From an uncultured Olsenella sp. (GTDB lineage: Bacteria > Actinomycetota > Coriobacteriia > Coriobacteriales > Atopobiaceae): a DNA stretch of 64,000 nucleotides. The notes under the pieces are model-generated. The model was not told the origin of the DNA. It saw nothing but the letters and a program-made list of their open reading frames with translations, and did no database searches. The stretch covers positions 1 through 64,000 of the forward strand of contig ONBR01000011.1 of the NCBI GenBank assembly GCA_900316105.1. Direction: 5' to 3'. Below are positions 1 through 6,494 of the stretch, in pieces (position 1 is the first letter of the stretch; every line of letters starts with the position of its first letter). A program made the position numbers and the translations under genes.

Positions 1-827
1 ACGACCTCCAGGCGGTAGGCCACCTGGTTGAGGCGCTTGAGGTCGCCGAGGCCGTCGGGGTCGCCCATGGTGATCACGTCGAGGCCGAGGTCGCGGACGA
101 CGCCCCACTTGATGAGCGAGAAGTCGCCGAGGATGGCGAGGACGTTGGTGGCCGTGGTCGCGAGCTTGCCGCTCACCGTGGAGGAGGTCGCGGCGTTGAT
201 GCCCTCGAGGGAGCCGGTCTTGAGGTTTATCGGGATCTCGGGGTAGAGGCGCGCCATGGTGTTCTTCACGCGGACCTTGCGCAGGTCGTTGGCGAACTTC
301 TTGGAGAGGGCGATGCCGCTGACGTCGTACTCCTCGTTTACGGCGTCGACCAGGGAGTCGACGTCCACGGAGGGGTCGGAGGTCGCGGTCACGGCGTTCG
401 CGCCGGCGGTGAGGGCGGTCATGCTCTCGATGGCCGCGCCGGTCGCGGGGTTCACGGCGTGGAAGACGCCGTAGTCGAGCGCGTGGCCGAGGGCGGCGGA
501 GCCGGCCTCGACGATGGAGTCGACGATCTGGAGCCGGTTGTCCTCGTCGGCCCACTGGACCTCGGCGTCCATGCGCACCGTGGTCTGGGCTTTGTGGATC
601 TCGCCGGGCACGGGCGTGAACTTGACGTCCATGCTGGACTTCTGTCCGCCCTCGGCCACGAACTCGGCCTCGGGCTCCTTGGTGAAGACCATGTGCTCGA
701 CGTTCTTGAAGATCTGCGGGGTGGAGGGGGAGAGCGTCTGGATGACGGACGTGTCGCGCGCCTTGGTGACGATCTCCTCGGCGACCTCGGTGGGGAGGGT
801 GATGTGCTTGCTTTCGATAGCTGCCAT
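1..827 (-). CDS. phage major capsid protein (partial, 3' end outside window)
   Basis: Builds the icosahedral shell of a tailed phage. The ATG at 825-827 follows a good AAGGAGG ribosome site, and the frame stays open to the window edge for 275 codons. The protein starts MAAIESKHITLPTEV, then shows the pattern of HK97-fold capsids: an early segment rich in Val and Thr with an EFVAEGG-type motif near residue 60, an Asp/Glu-rich middle, and a helix-strand alternation. No long cleaved delta domain precedes it, which fits the separate scaffold gene just upstream (37 nt away). It belongs to the head module with scaffold, minor head and portal genes on the same strand. The family call rests on my pattern recognition; the C-terminus is missing. 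Confidence 0.8.
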   Translation of the reverse strand, partial: MAAIESKHITLPTEVAEEIVTKARDTSVIQTLSPSTPQIFKNVEHMVFTKEPEAEFVAEGGQKSSMDVKFTPVPGEIHKAQTTVRMDAEVQWADEDNRLQIVDSIVEAGSAALGHALDYGVFHAVNPATGAAIESMTALTAGANAVTATSDPSVDVDSLVDAVNEEYDVSGIALSKKFANDLRKVRVKNTMARLYPEIPINLKTGSLEGINAATSSTVSGKLATTATNVLAILGDFSLIKWGVVRDLGLDVITMGDPDGLGDLKRLNQVAYRLEV

Positions 828-863
828 TTCTGGCCTCCTTTTTGTTATGTTGAACTGACTGTC

Positions 864-1307
864 TTAGCCGAAGAGCGCCTCGGCGAACTTGGAGCGCGCG
901 TCCTTTCCGCCGGCGGCGGCGGAGTAGCTGCCTGGCTTGTTGACGCGCGGCGCCGTAGGCTTCGCCCAGGCGATGAGTGCCTTCGCGCTCGCGCTCATTG
1001 ATTCCTCGTCGGCGCCCTGGATGAGCTCGGCGGGCACGCCGGTCTCCGCGGAAACCTTCGATCGGAGCTCCGAGAGCTCCCTTGCGGCGTTTGCCTCGCC
1101 CAGCTCGCGCTCGGCCTTCTCGGCGCGCTCGGTGGCCTTCTGCAGGTCGGACTTTGCCTCCTCCTGCAGCTTGTCGTAGGCGTCCGCCTTCTCCTTGTTG
1201 GCCTTCGCCTGCTTCTCCCACTTGCGGGCCATGGCCTTCCAGTCGGTCCCCTCGTCGCCGTGCGGCTCCTCGGTCACCTCGGGGTTGGCTGCTTCCTCTT
1301 CGTCCAT
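864..1307 (-). CDS. phage capsid scaffolding protein (DUF4355-like)
   Basis: Probable internal scaffold that guides capsid assembly. The product has 147 residues and is very acidic at the N-terminus. From about residue 25 to 95 it is a long charged coiled coil rich in Lys, Glu and Ala (KAERELGEANAARELSEL), followed by a short C-terminal tail ending EALFG. Length, coiled coil and position directly before the capsid gene are typical of phage scaffolds. The ATG at 1305-1307 has an AGGAAGG ribosome site. GC-rich hairpins lie upstream (1326-1340, 1350-1365 and 1383-1400) between it and the tRNA gene. Confidence 0.75.
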   Translation of the reverse strand: MDEEEAANPEVTEEPHGDEGTDWKAMARKWEKQAKANKEKADAYDKLQEEAKSDLQKATERAEKAERELGEANAARELSELRSKVSAETGVPAELIQGADEESMSASAKALIAWAKPTAPRVNKPGSYSAAAGGKDARSKFAEALFG

Positions 1308-1410
1308 TCGGTTCCTTCCTCTCGCGGGCCGTGCGGCCCCGTACGCGCCCGGGCCGTGCGGCCCGGCGCCTGGTCATGAGAAGGGCCCCTTGCGGGGCCC
1401 GGTACTCCGT

Positions 1411-1484
1411 TGGCTTCGCGCCGTGGGATCGAACCACGGTCTCCGGAACCAGAATCCGGTGTTCTGCCGTTGAACTAGCGCGAA
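1411..1484 (-). tRNA. tRNA-Gln (CTG anticodon), phage-encoded
   Basis: Read on the minus strand, this folds as a complete cloverleaf: 7-bp acceptor TTCGCGC/GCGCGAA, 4-bp D stem GTTC/GAAC, 5-bp anticodon stem CCGGA/TCCGG, and 5-bp T stem CGTGG/CCACG with TTCGATC loop. The anticodon loop TTCTGGT places CTG at positions 34-36, giving glutamine. The CCA end is encoded at 1411-1413 after discriminator G. It sits between head genes of the prophage, so it is probably a phage tRNA. A hairpin GGGCCCC/GGGGCCC (1383-1400) lies just downstream and may end its transcript. Confidence 0.9.
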
Positions 1485-1503
1485 ATGTGGTATACAAATG
1501 ATG

Positions 1504-1543
1504 AAGCCCGTTTCCCACGCAGCTATGCGAGAGGACCGGGCTT
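1504..1543 (-). terminator. possible terminator hairpin after minor head gene
   Basis: A 7-bp stem AAGCCCG/CGGGCTT encloses a 26-nt loop, directly downstream of the minor head stop codon at 1554. No clean U-tract follows, so it may instead be a processing hairpin between the mRNA and the tRNA. Confidence 0.35.
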
Positions 1544-1553
1544 TATCCTTGTG

Positions 1554-2969
1554 CTACCGGTAATGACGTACTCGACCTGAGCTGTCTATCCAAATTGCCT
1601 CAGCCGCTCTCTTGCCTGGACCTACACGACGCCTTATCTCGTCCTCGATTCGATGTTCATCAAGGTCGCTCAGGTCCCTATATCTTGTGCTGATGATTAC
1701 GCGCGTTTTATCGCGCATGTCTACTGTCTCGCCATCTGCGGCTTCAACGTTACTGAAATTATCCCGCGCACTTTCAAACGCGGCATTGATGAATTTATAC
1801 CGATTCTTGCTAGTCGGCTGCTGCTTTGGGTTCTCAACGCTCTTTATCTCCCACAATACGCCGCCGATTGAGACGTCCGGTGACGTGACTCCCTTTTTGT
1901 CATGTCCGCTTCCGTCTTTGGGTTTGGGCATGGTCATAACCGCAAATCCAGAATGATTCAATGCGTCGTGAACAAACACGTCTTTCCACTCGTTACCAAG
2001 CTCGACAGCAGGGACGACGTTTCCGTCTTTTAGCGTTCGCTTTTTGCTCACCACGAAGTTTGCCGGCGAGTAATCATCAGGATTAAACGAGGCGCTCTTC
2101 TTCTTTAGGAGACCGTAAGTAGGAAGCTCAGCACCAGGCGCGTACTTCACCCCCGGCTCTTTACCTGTATACAGCCATGAAGAGTCCCTGACCTCCGCCT
2201 CAGCTCTGACCGCCCTGCTGTACTCGAGCTGCGAGAAGCGCTTCCAGCCGCCCTTGTAGGCGGCCCGCTCCTCGTCCGTCATGGCATCCCAGCGCGCCCT
2301 GACCTCGGTCCCGTCGGGGTACCCGCCGGATGCGTCGACGCACATCGCCCAGCGCCTGCGCATCCCCTCGGGGTCGTAGCCCTGGATCTTCGTCGCCCCT
2401 CGGCGGCCTGGGACCACGATGCAATCGCAGTGGGCGTGCATTCCGTGCTCGGCCGTCTGCTCGCTGTGGTAGACGAAGTCGCGCGATGAGAGCATGAAGC
2501 ACCATCCGCAGGTCTCGCGTCCGGTGGCGACGCGGGCGTAGCGGACGTTGTTGCGGTCGCAGTTCCTCACCATGTTCTCGTATGCAGAGCGCTTGACGTA
2601 GAACGCGGCGAGGTCGGACAGCGAGCCGGCGTACCCGTTGATGTCGCCGTCCTTCATGTCGCCGGCGTAGTAGCGGACCTTCTCCTCCATGCTGGCGTAG
2701 TCGATGACGTCGTCGAAGACCTCGGACGTCGCGTCTATCCCCTCGGCAGAGCAGATCTCGTCGAAGAGGTCGGCGGCGATCGTCTGCGCCTGGTCGCCGA
2801 AGACGCCGTTGCTGTCACCGACGATCTCGAGGGCGCGCTTCCTGGCCTCGGCGACGGAGAGCCCGCGGCACTCGTCGAGCACGCGGCCGGAGACGTAGGC
2901 CTTCGCCGCGTTACTGCGCCTGTCCAGGTCCTGACGGTACCTGTTCAGCTCCGTCTGGGTTATCCGCAC
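1554..2969 (-). CDS. phage minor head protein with C-terminal nuclease-like (PD-(D/E)XK) domain
   Basis: Residues 1 to about 265 resemble minor head/morphogenesis proteins of siphophages: helical start, then RETCGWCFMLSSRDF and HAHCDCIVVPGR with conserved Cys and His, the signature of the Mu gpF-like head protein family. After residue 270 the base composition becomes visibly more AT-rich and the protein changes character. Around residues 360-380 it has SPDVSIGG then EIKSVE, a Pro-Asp-x(n)-Glu-x-Lys arrangement like PD-(D/E)XK nucleases, including CdiA-type tRNase toxins. The GTG start at 2967-2969 overlaps the portal 3' end by 59 nt. No immunity gene lies next to it. The head assignment is firm; the nuclease assignment is inference. 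Confidence 0.75.
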   Translation of the reverse strand: MRITQTELNRYRQDLDRRSNAAKAYVSGRVLDECRGLSVAEARKRALEIVGDSNGVFGDQAQTIAADLFDEICSAEGIDATSEVFDDVIDYASMEEKVRYYAGDMKDGDINGYAGSLSDLAAFYVKRSAYENMVRNCDRNNVRYARVATGRETCGWCFMLSSRDFVYHSEQTAEHGMHAHCDCIVVPGRRGATKIQGYDPEGMRRRWAMCVDASGGYPDGTEVRARWDAMTDEERAAYKGGWKRFSQLEYSRAVRAEAEVRDSSWLYTGKEPGVKYAPGAELPTYGLLKKKSASFNPDDYSPANFVVSKKRTLKDGNVVPAVELGNEWKDVFVHDALNHSGFAVMTMPKPKDGSGHDKKGVTSPDVSIGGVLWEIKSVENPKQQPTSKNRYKFINAAFESARDNFSNVEAADGETVDMRDKTRVIISTRYRDLSDLDEHRIEDEIRRRVGPGKRAAEAIWIDSSGRVRHYR

Positions 2970-4317
2970 CGTTCACCTGGTTTCTGTCGAGGAATGCCGA
3001 GGCGCCCGCGCGAGCGTTCGCGCGGCGCCGGTCGCTCCTGAGCTGGTGCACCTGCTCCTCGGAGTAGCCGAGCTCGCGGAGAGGCACGTCGGAGTCTGCC
3101 ATCCACGGGAAGGTCTGGACCTGCTGCATGATGGCCTGCGACTCGCTGACCACGCTCGGGAAGGCGGGGTTTGCGAAGTGGACGTCGACCTCGGTCGCGC
3201 CGACCGCGGTGGCGTAGTCGGTGCCCGCCTCGGCGGCGAGCGCCATGGTGGCCACGTTGGCGAGGCTGCGCTTGCAGCCCTCGACGAAGGAGTTGATGTC
3301 GACGATCGCGTCCTCCTTGGCGGCGTAGATTGCCTCGGCAGAGGACGGGTTGTCCGACACGACGCCCATAGAGGAAAACGGCACGCCCGTCGCACTCGAG
3401 AAGAGCGAGGCGAGGTTGCGCATGTACTCGGTGTGAGGCGTCATCGACAGCTGCGTGAGCTGGCCGAACGACGGCACCTGGCCCTTGCTGCCGGACGTGG
3501 CGGTGAAGAGCGACCCGATGTAGGCGGGGGCGCCCTTGCTCGCGAGCCCCTCGGCCGTCTTGTTGTCGACGCCCAGCAGGTACTTCTGCGGGGCGGCCGA
3601 GAAGGCGGCCGCGGCGGCCATGTTCATCAGCTCGCGCTGGGCGTCGTCCACGAGGCCCATCACCGTGCCCGTGATGCGGGAGGACCCGAAGGGCCGCCCG
3701 AGCGTCGGGTGGTACGCGATGGGCTCGACGGGCACGCGGCCCATCGAGTGCGGCCGGTACTCGGCCGTCCACGACTGCCGGTCGGACGCCGAGAGCACGA
3801 TGAGGTTCCTGTCGGTGAAGACGTAGACCAGCGACGGCACGCGCGTCTTGGAGCCGGGCAGGCGCCTGGACTCCACGACCACGAGCGCGGCCCTTATCCG
3901 CTTGAGGGCGTCGTCCCAGACGGCCGACGCGGCCGTCATCGGGTACGCGGATACGACGGTCCTGGGCTCGCCGCCCTTGCCGTCGCCCTGCGCGACCGCC
4001 ATGAGGCAGCAGCAGTGGCGCAGAGCCGCGAGCACGGCCTTGTGGGTGAGGTTGCCCAGGTCGTTCTGGCGCGAGATGGACCGCAGCGCCTCCTCGTCCT
4101 GCTCGTTCTCGCAGGTGAAGCCCTCGAAGGACACGCGGTCGGCCCACCAGTTGACGCTCTTGGCCGCCCAGTCGACGTGCGGTCGCATCTTGCGCGCCAT
4201 GACCGGCGTCACCGAGACGCCGAAGTCCTGCCGCCCCCCGGGCGCGGCCGACCCCACGGGGCAGCACATGAAGGGGCGCCCAAGGCCTGAGCCCGGGGCG
4301 CCCCGTCGAATTCCCAC
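2911..4317 (-). CDS. phage portal protein (SPP1 gp6-like), probably truncated at its 5' end
   Basis: Forms the dodecameric DNA-entry ring at one capsid vertex. From about residue 27 onward (GRQDFGVSVTPV, HVDWAAKSVNWWADRV) it follows the SPP1 gp6-like portal family, ending in a Gly/Pro/Gln tail. These portals normally have roughly 50 more residues with a YYDG-type segment before this point. Here the sequence breaks off into an unrelated GC-rich stretch with an inverted repeat (GGGGCGCCC at 4273-4281 and 4295-4304), and no terminase genes lie upstream. The annotated GTG start (4317) is therefore only the longest open reading; an ATG at 4268-4270 is an alternative. The gene is likely a remnant. 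Confidence 0.75.
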   Translation of the reverse strand: MGIRRGAPGSGLGRPFMCCPVGSAAPGGRQDFGVSVTPVMARKMRPHVDWAAKSVNWWADRVSFEGFTCENEQDEEALRSISRQNDLGNLTHKAVLAALRHCCCLMAVAQGDGKGGEPRTVVSAYPMTAASAVWDDALKRIRAALVVVESRRLPGSKTRVPSLVYVFTDRNLIVLSASDRQSWTAEYRPHSMGRVPVEPIAYHPTLGRPFGSSRITGTVMGLVDDAQRELMNMAAAAAFSAAPQKYLLGVDNKTAEGLASKGAPAYIGSLFTATSGSKGQVPSFGQLTQLSMTPHTEYMRNLASLFSSATGVPFSSMGVVSDNPSSAEAIYAAKEDAIVDINSFVEGCKRSLANVATMALAAEAGTDYATAVGATEVDVHFANPAFPSVVSESQAIMQQVQTFPWMADSDVPLRELGYSEEQVHQLRSDRRRANARAGASAFLDRNQVNGADNPDGAEQVPSGPGQAQ

Positions 4318-4340
4318 CCTGCCTTACTACCACAAATCAC

Positions 4341-4380
4341 CTGCCAGCACCTGCCAGGACCTGCCAGCACCTGCCAATCT
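4341..4380. repeat. four tandem 10-bp repeats (CTGCCAGCAC type)
   Basis: CTGCCAGCAC, CTGCCAGGAC, CTGCCAGCAC and a diverged CTGCCAATCT follow each other without gaps. The 10-bp period puts every copy on about the same face of the helix. They lie 15-50 bp upstream of the inverted repeat and promoter at 4396-4433. Confidence 0.85.
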
Positions 4381-4395
4381 GAAAAAGATTTATGG

Positions 4396-4433
4396 TCCTA
4401 CCCCTTGACCATTTATAGGGGTAGGAGTATATT
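4396..4433 (+). promoter_or_regulatory. sigma-70 type promoter with overlapping 9-bp dyad operator
   Basis: The -35 box TTGACC (4405-4410) and -10 box TATATT (4428-4433) are 17 bp apart. A perfect 9-bp inverted repeat TCCTACCCC (4396-4404) / GGGGTAGGA (4418-4426) brackets the -35 box, its half-site centres 22 bp apart, about two helical turns. It reads into the 26-codon peptide and ribbon-helix-helix gene, so the likely binder is that protein; this last step is inference. Confidence 0.75.
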
Positions 4434-4472
4434 ATTCATGTCCTGAGGAAGCGAAGAAGAGAGGAGGAGCCC

Positions 4473-4553
4473 ATGAGCGTCACGGTCCGGATTTGGCGAT
4501 TCGCAGTGACGGTCACCCCGAGGATTCGCGTCCTCAAGCGCCACAGGCGCTAG
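4473..4553 (+). CDS. 26-residue basic leader peptide upstream of RHH gene
   Basis: The ATG at 4473 has a strong GAGGAGGAG ribosome site 4-12 nt before it and stops at TAG 4551-4553. The peptide alternates hydrophobic and basic residues (MSVTVRIWRFAV...) and ends in a very basic LKRHRR tail. It lies 40 nt after the promoter and 76 nt before the RHH gene. A peptide of exactly the same length precedes the paralogous gene at 5509-5691. No known family is recognised. Confidence 0.5.
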   Translation: MSVTVRIWRFAVTVTPRIRVLKRHRR

Positions 4554-4629
4554 CGGGTGAACCCCCGAGCCGACCCCGCGAGGGGGCCGGCGAGGGCGGC
4601 GCCCCATGGGCTCCAGACAGGAGGATAGC

Positions 4630-4812
4630 ATGGTTTCCGAGGCACAGAGGCGGGCGTCCGCCAAGTACAAGCGCGAGAAGATGAAGCAGGTGTCGCTCAG
4701 GTTCTCGCCCAACGAGATGGACCTCTACGAGTTCCTGAGGTCCCACGACAACGTGGCCGGCTACCTCAAGGGCCTGATCAGGAGGGACATGGAGGAGGCC
4801 GAGAGGGACTAG
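4630..4812 (+). CDS. small ribbon-helix-helix-like regulator of mobile element
   Basis: This 60-residue protein begins MVSEAQRRASAKYKREKMKQ, then a short strand (VSLRF), an acidic helix and a second helix (VAGYLKGLIRREDME-like). That fits ribbon-helix-helix DNA-binding proteins common on actinobacterial mobile elements, with one strand and two helices per monomer. The ATG at 4630 is chosen because AGGAGG lies 6 nt before it; an upstream ATG at 4606 has no such site. It is 60 residues long, like its paralogue at 5509-5691, and shares the A-KYKREK and YLK/YVK-LIRxDME blocks with it. Its stop overlaps the stop of the convergent gene (CTAG, 4809-4812). It probably binds the dyad at 4396-4426. Confidence 0.65.
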   Translation: MVSEAQRRASAKYKREKMKQVSLRFSPNEMDLYEFLRSHDNVAGYLKGLIRRDMEEAERD

Positions 4813-5408
4813 CCCTCGGCTATGCCGACCCCCGCCGCCACCCGGACCAGGCCGTAGGAGTCAACGGTCTCCAGGGCCACGGGAACTGCGGCCCTGCACC
4901 AGCTCTCGCTCATGCCGCAGCGCTCGGCCACGACGTGCCAGGTCTCGCAGGCGCAGAAGCGCCACCAGAGGCAGTCGGCGTACCTGTCGCCGAGGAGCGC
5001 CCCGACCCCTCCGGAGTCCTCGTCCCCGTAGATCACGGAGCACGCCAGGTCCACCACGTGGTAGTCCCTCCGGAGCCTGGCCCTCATGCGCTCCTCGTAG
5101 TCGATCCTGGCGTCGGTGGCGCCCATGCCGGAGGACGCGGCGCCCGTGACCCTGGGCTGGTAGCCCTGGGCCCTGGGCCCCTCGCGGGACTCCATGCGCT
5201 CCAGCGCGAGCCTGGCCCGCTCGCACTCGGCGGAGCAGCGTCGGCACTCCTCCATGAGGTCCCTGGCGTGGGCGTATGAGCCCAGCGTGGGCAGGTCGTC
5301 GGTAGCTATGCGACCACCCCCAAATGGTCCGGTCGTGACAAGCAGATTGTACCCGTGCGGCCCCGGCGGCGGCGCGGTGGGGCCGCGTCGTCCGGGTCCT
5401 GAAGACAA
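4809..5408 (-). CDS. phage late-regulator / sigma-like protein with C-terminal HTH
   Basis: The C-terminal half shows a region-4-like helix-turn-helix (WHVVAERCGMSESWCRAAV), preceded by an acidic linker and a helical N-terminal segment (HARDLMEECRRCSAECERAR). This layout matches small phage regulators of the DUF1492/ArpU kind that usually lie just before the terminase genes, and here the terminase genes are missing. The start is uncertain. A TTG at 5406-5408 gives 199 residues, but the first 30 are low-complexity and GC-rich, so the real start is probably internal, near residue 33 or at the ATG of MEECRR. Confidence 0.55.
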   Translation of the reverse strand: MSSGPGRRGPTAPPPGPHGYNLLVTTGPFGGGRIATDDLPTLGSYAHARDLMEECRRCSAECERARLALERMESREGPRAQGYQPRVTGAASSGMGATDARIDYEERMRARLRRDYHVVDLACSVIYGDEDSGGVGALLGDRYADCLWWRFCACETWHVVAERCGMSESWCRAAVPVALETVDSYGLVRVAAGVGIAEG

Positions 5409-5508
5409 TTAGTTCTTGTTCCCCGGGCCGCCCGCGGACTCGGCCCGGGAGCTGGGCGGACGGGCTGGGCCGGGACCCACTCCGCTGGCACGCCGCTGGC
5501 ACGCGCCC

Positions 5509-5691
5509 TCACCCCGCCGACCGCTCCATGTCCTCCCGGATGAGCCGCTTCACGTAGGTTGCGAAGGCGCCCTGACGCTCGGCGAAGGCGAGGAGGTCTG
5601 CCTCGGCCGGGTAGAAGGCCACCGCCTTCTGGGTGACCTTCTCCCGCTTGTACTTCGCCCTGGCCCTCTTCTGGGCCTCGGTGGCGCTCAC
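5509..5691 (-). CDS. second small ribbon-helix-helix-like protein
   Basis: Paralogue of the protein at 4630-4812, also 60 residues. It shares the TEAQKRARAKYKREK start and the YVKRLIREDME end. The GTG at 5689-5691 is chosen over the GTG at 5709 for two reasons: it overlaps the TGA of the upstream 26-codon peptide (GTGA), suggesting coupled translation, and it gives the same length as the paralogue. It lies upstream of the late-regulator-like gene on the same strand, so it may belong to the original prophage, whereas the plus-strand copy looks like a later insertion. Confidence 0.6.
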   Translation of the reverse strand: MSATEAQKRARAKYKREKVTQKAVAFYPAEADLLAFAERQGAFATYVKRLIREDMERSAG

Positions 5692-5768
5692 CTGCGCCCC
5701 CTGTCCCACGCCCTGAGTATGGCCAGCGCGGCGAGGGCGCCAACGAAGGCCGCCAGGAAGTGCTCCAT
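5688..5768 (-). CDS. 26-residue hydrophobic peptide coupled to RHH gene
   Basis: The ATG at 5766-5768 follows GGGGGAGA. The peptide has one hydrophobic segment (FLAAFVGALAALAIL) that could cross the membrane, then a basic tail WDRGRR, and its TGA overlaps the next start. Its length is identical to the peptide at 4473-4553 although the sequence differs. No family is recognised. Confidence 0.45.
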   Translation of the reverse strand: MEHFLAAFVGALAALAILRAWDRGRR

Positions 5769-5928
5769 GTCTGTCTCCCCCTCTGCTAGGATGTTGTCCA
5801 GGAGCCGCCGCCCGAAGGCGGCGACCATCTGCCCTTTGGCTATCGGAGATGCTTGCCCGGCCTCCGATGGCCTTTCTCTTGCCTACCGTCGAGCCATCTC
5901 AGGACCAGCTCGGCTGCCAGCGTGGCAA

Positions 5929-6288
5929 GAAATCCGCTCAGCCGAGGTGGAGGCGCGCCGAAGGGCGGCGGAAAGGGCCAGGGCAGAGGCCCAGAGGGGC
6001 CTGGCCAACATCCTGAGGGCAGTGGAGCAGGGAATCCTGGTCCCGGGGACCAAGGAGCGCATATCGGAGCTCGAGGAGCAGCAGGGCAGGGCGGAGCACG
6101 ACCTGGCCACGATCCTTGACTCCAAAATCGACCCCGAGGACTTCTCCGACTTCCTGCAGTGGGGCGCGACCCTGGACGACAGGACCCTCCTGGACGCCTT
6201 CGTCTACCAGGCCGTGGTCTCGAACGAGGAAGTCGTCGTCACGCTGAACTACGACATAAGAAAGGGCGAACCGAGGACCCTGTCCTAG
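5929..6288 (+). pseudogene. 3' remnant of a large serine recombinase (integrase)
   Basis: About 119 residues match the C-terminal part of large serine site-specific recombinases: a long charged coiled coil (EARRRAAERARAEAQRGL), the PEDFSDFLQWGATLDDRTLLDAF block, and the terminal strand pair EVVVTLNYD. The catalytic serine domain, recombinase domain and zinc ribbon are absent. The open frame continues upstream only through unrelated sequence. The stop at 6286-6288 is 18 nt from the tRNA-Asn 3' end, a usual integration target, so the element probably entered there and then decayed. The stretch 5769-5928 before it holds no gene I can support. Confidence 0.65.
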
Positions 6289-6306
6289 GTTCGCCCTGGA
6301 ACTGTC

Positions 6307-6381
6307 TGGCTCCCCGGGCTGGGTTCGAACCAGCGACACGCTGATTAACAGTCAGCTGCGCTACCACTGCGCCACCGGGGA
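6307..6381 (-). tRNA. tRNA-Asn (GTT anticodon)
   Basis: On the minus strand it folds with acceptor TCCCCGG/CCGGGGA, D stem GCGC/GCGC, anticodon stem GCTGA/TCAGC around CTGTTAA (anticodon GTT), and T stem GCTGG/CCAGC with TTCGAAC. CCA is encoded. Its 3' end faces the prophage remnant and likely served as the attachment site. Confidence 0.95.
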
Positions 6382-6441
6382 ATAACCTTGTGCCTGCGCA
6401 CGAGTAGATATATTACTCAATGTGGCATACATTGCAAGCGG

Positions 6442-6481
6442 AAAATAAAAATCCCAATCGGGAATATCCCGATTGGGATTT
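6442..6481 (-). terminator. rho-independent terminator of the rpoD operon
   Basis: A perfect 14-bp stem (6449-6462 with 6468-6481) has a 5-nt loop AATAT, and on the minus strand is followed by TTTTATTTTC. It starts 14 nt after the rpoD stop and ends the long rimP-to-rpoD gene series. Confidence 0.95.
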
Positions 6482-6494
6482 GACTGCCGTAAGG

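Noticed and set aside
4413..4746. Minus-strand frames opposite the RHH cassette
   Set aside because: They overlap a well-supported promoter, ribosome sites and coding frames on the plus strand, with no similarity to known proteins.
6388..6404. TGTG-N6-CACG near tRNA-Asn as another regulon site
   Set aside because: One mismatch, and it lies between a tRNA and the rpoD terminator with no catabolic gene downstream; probably chance.
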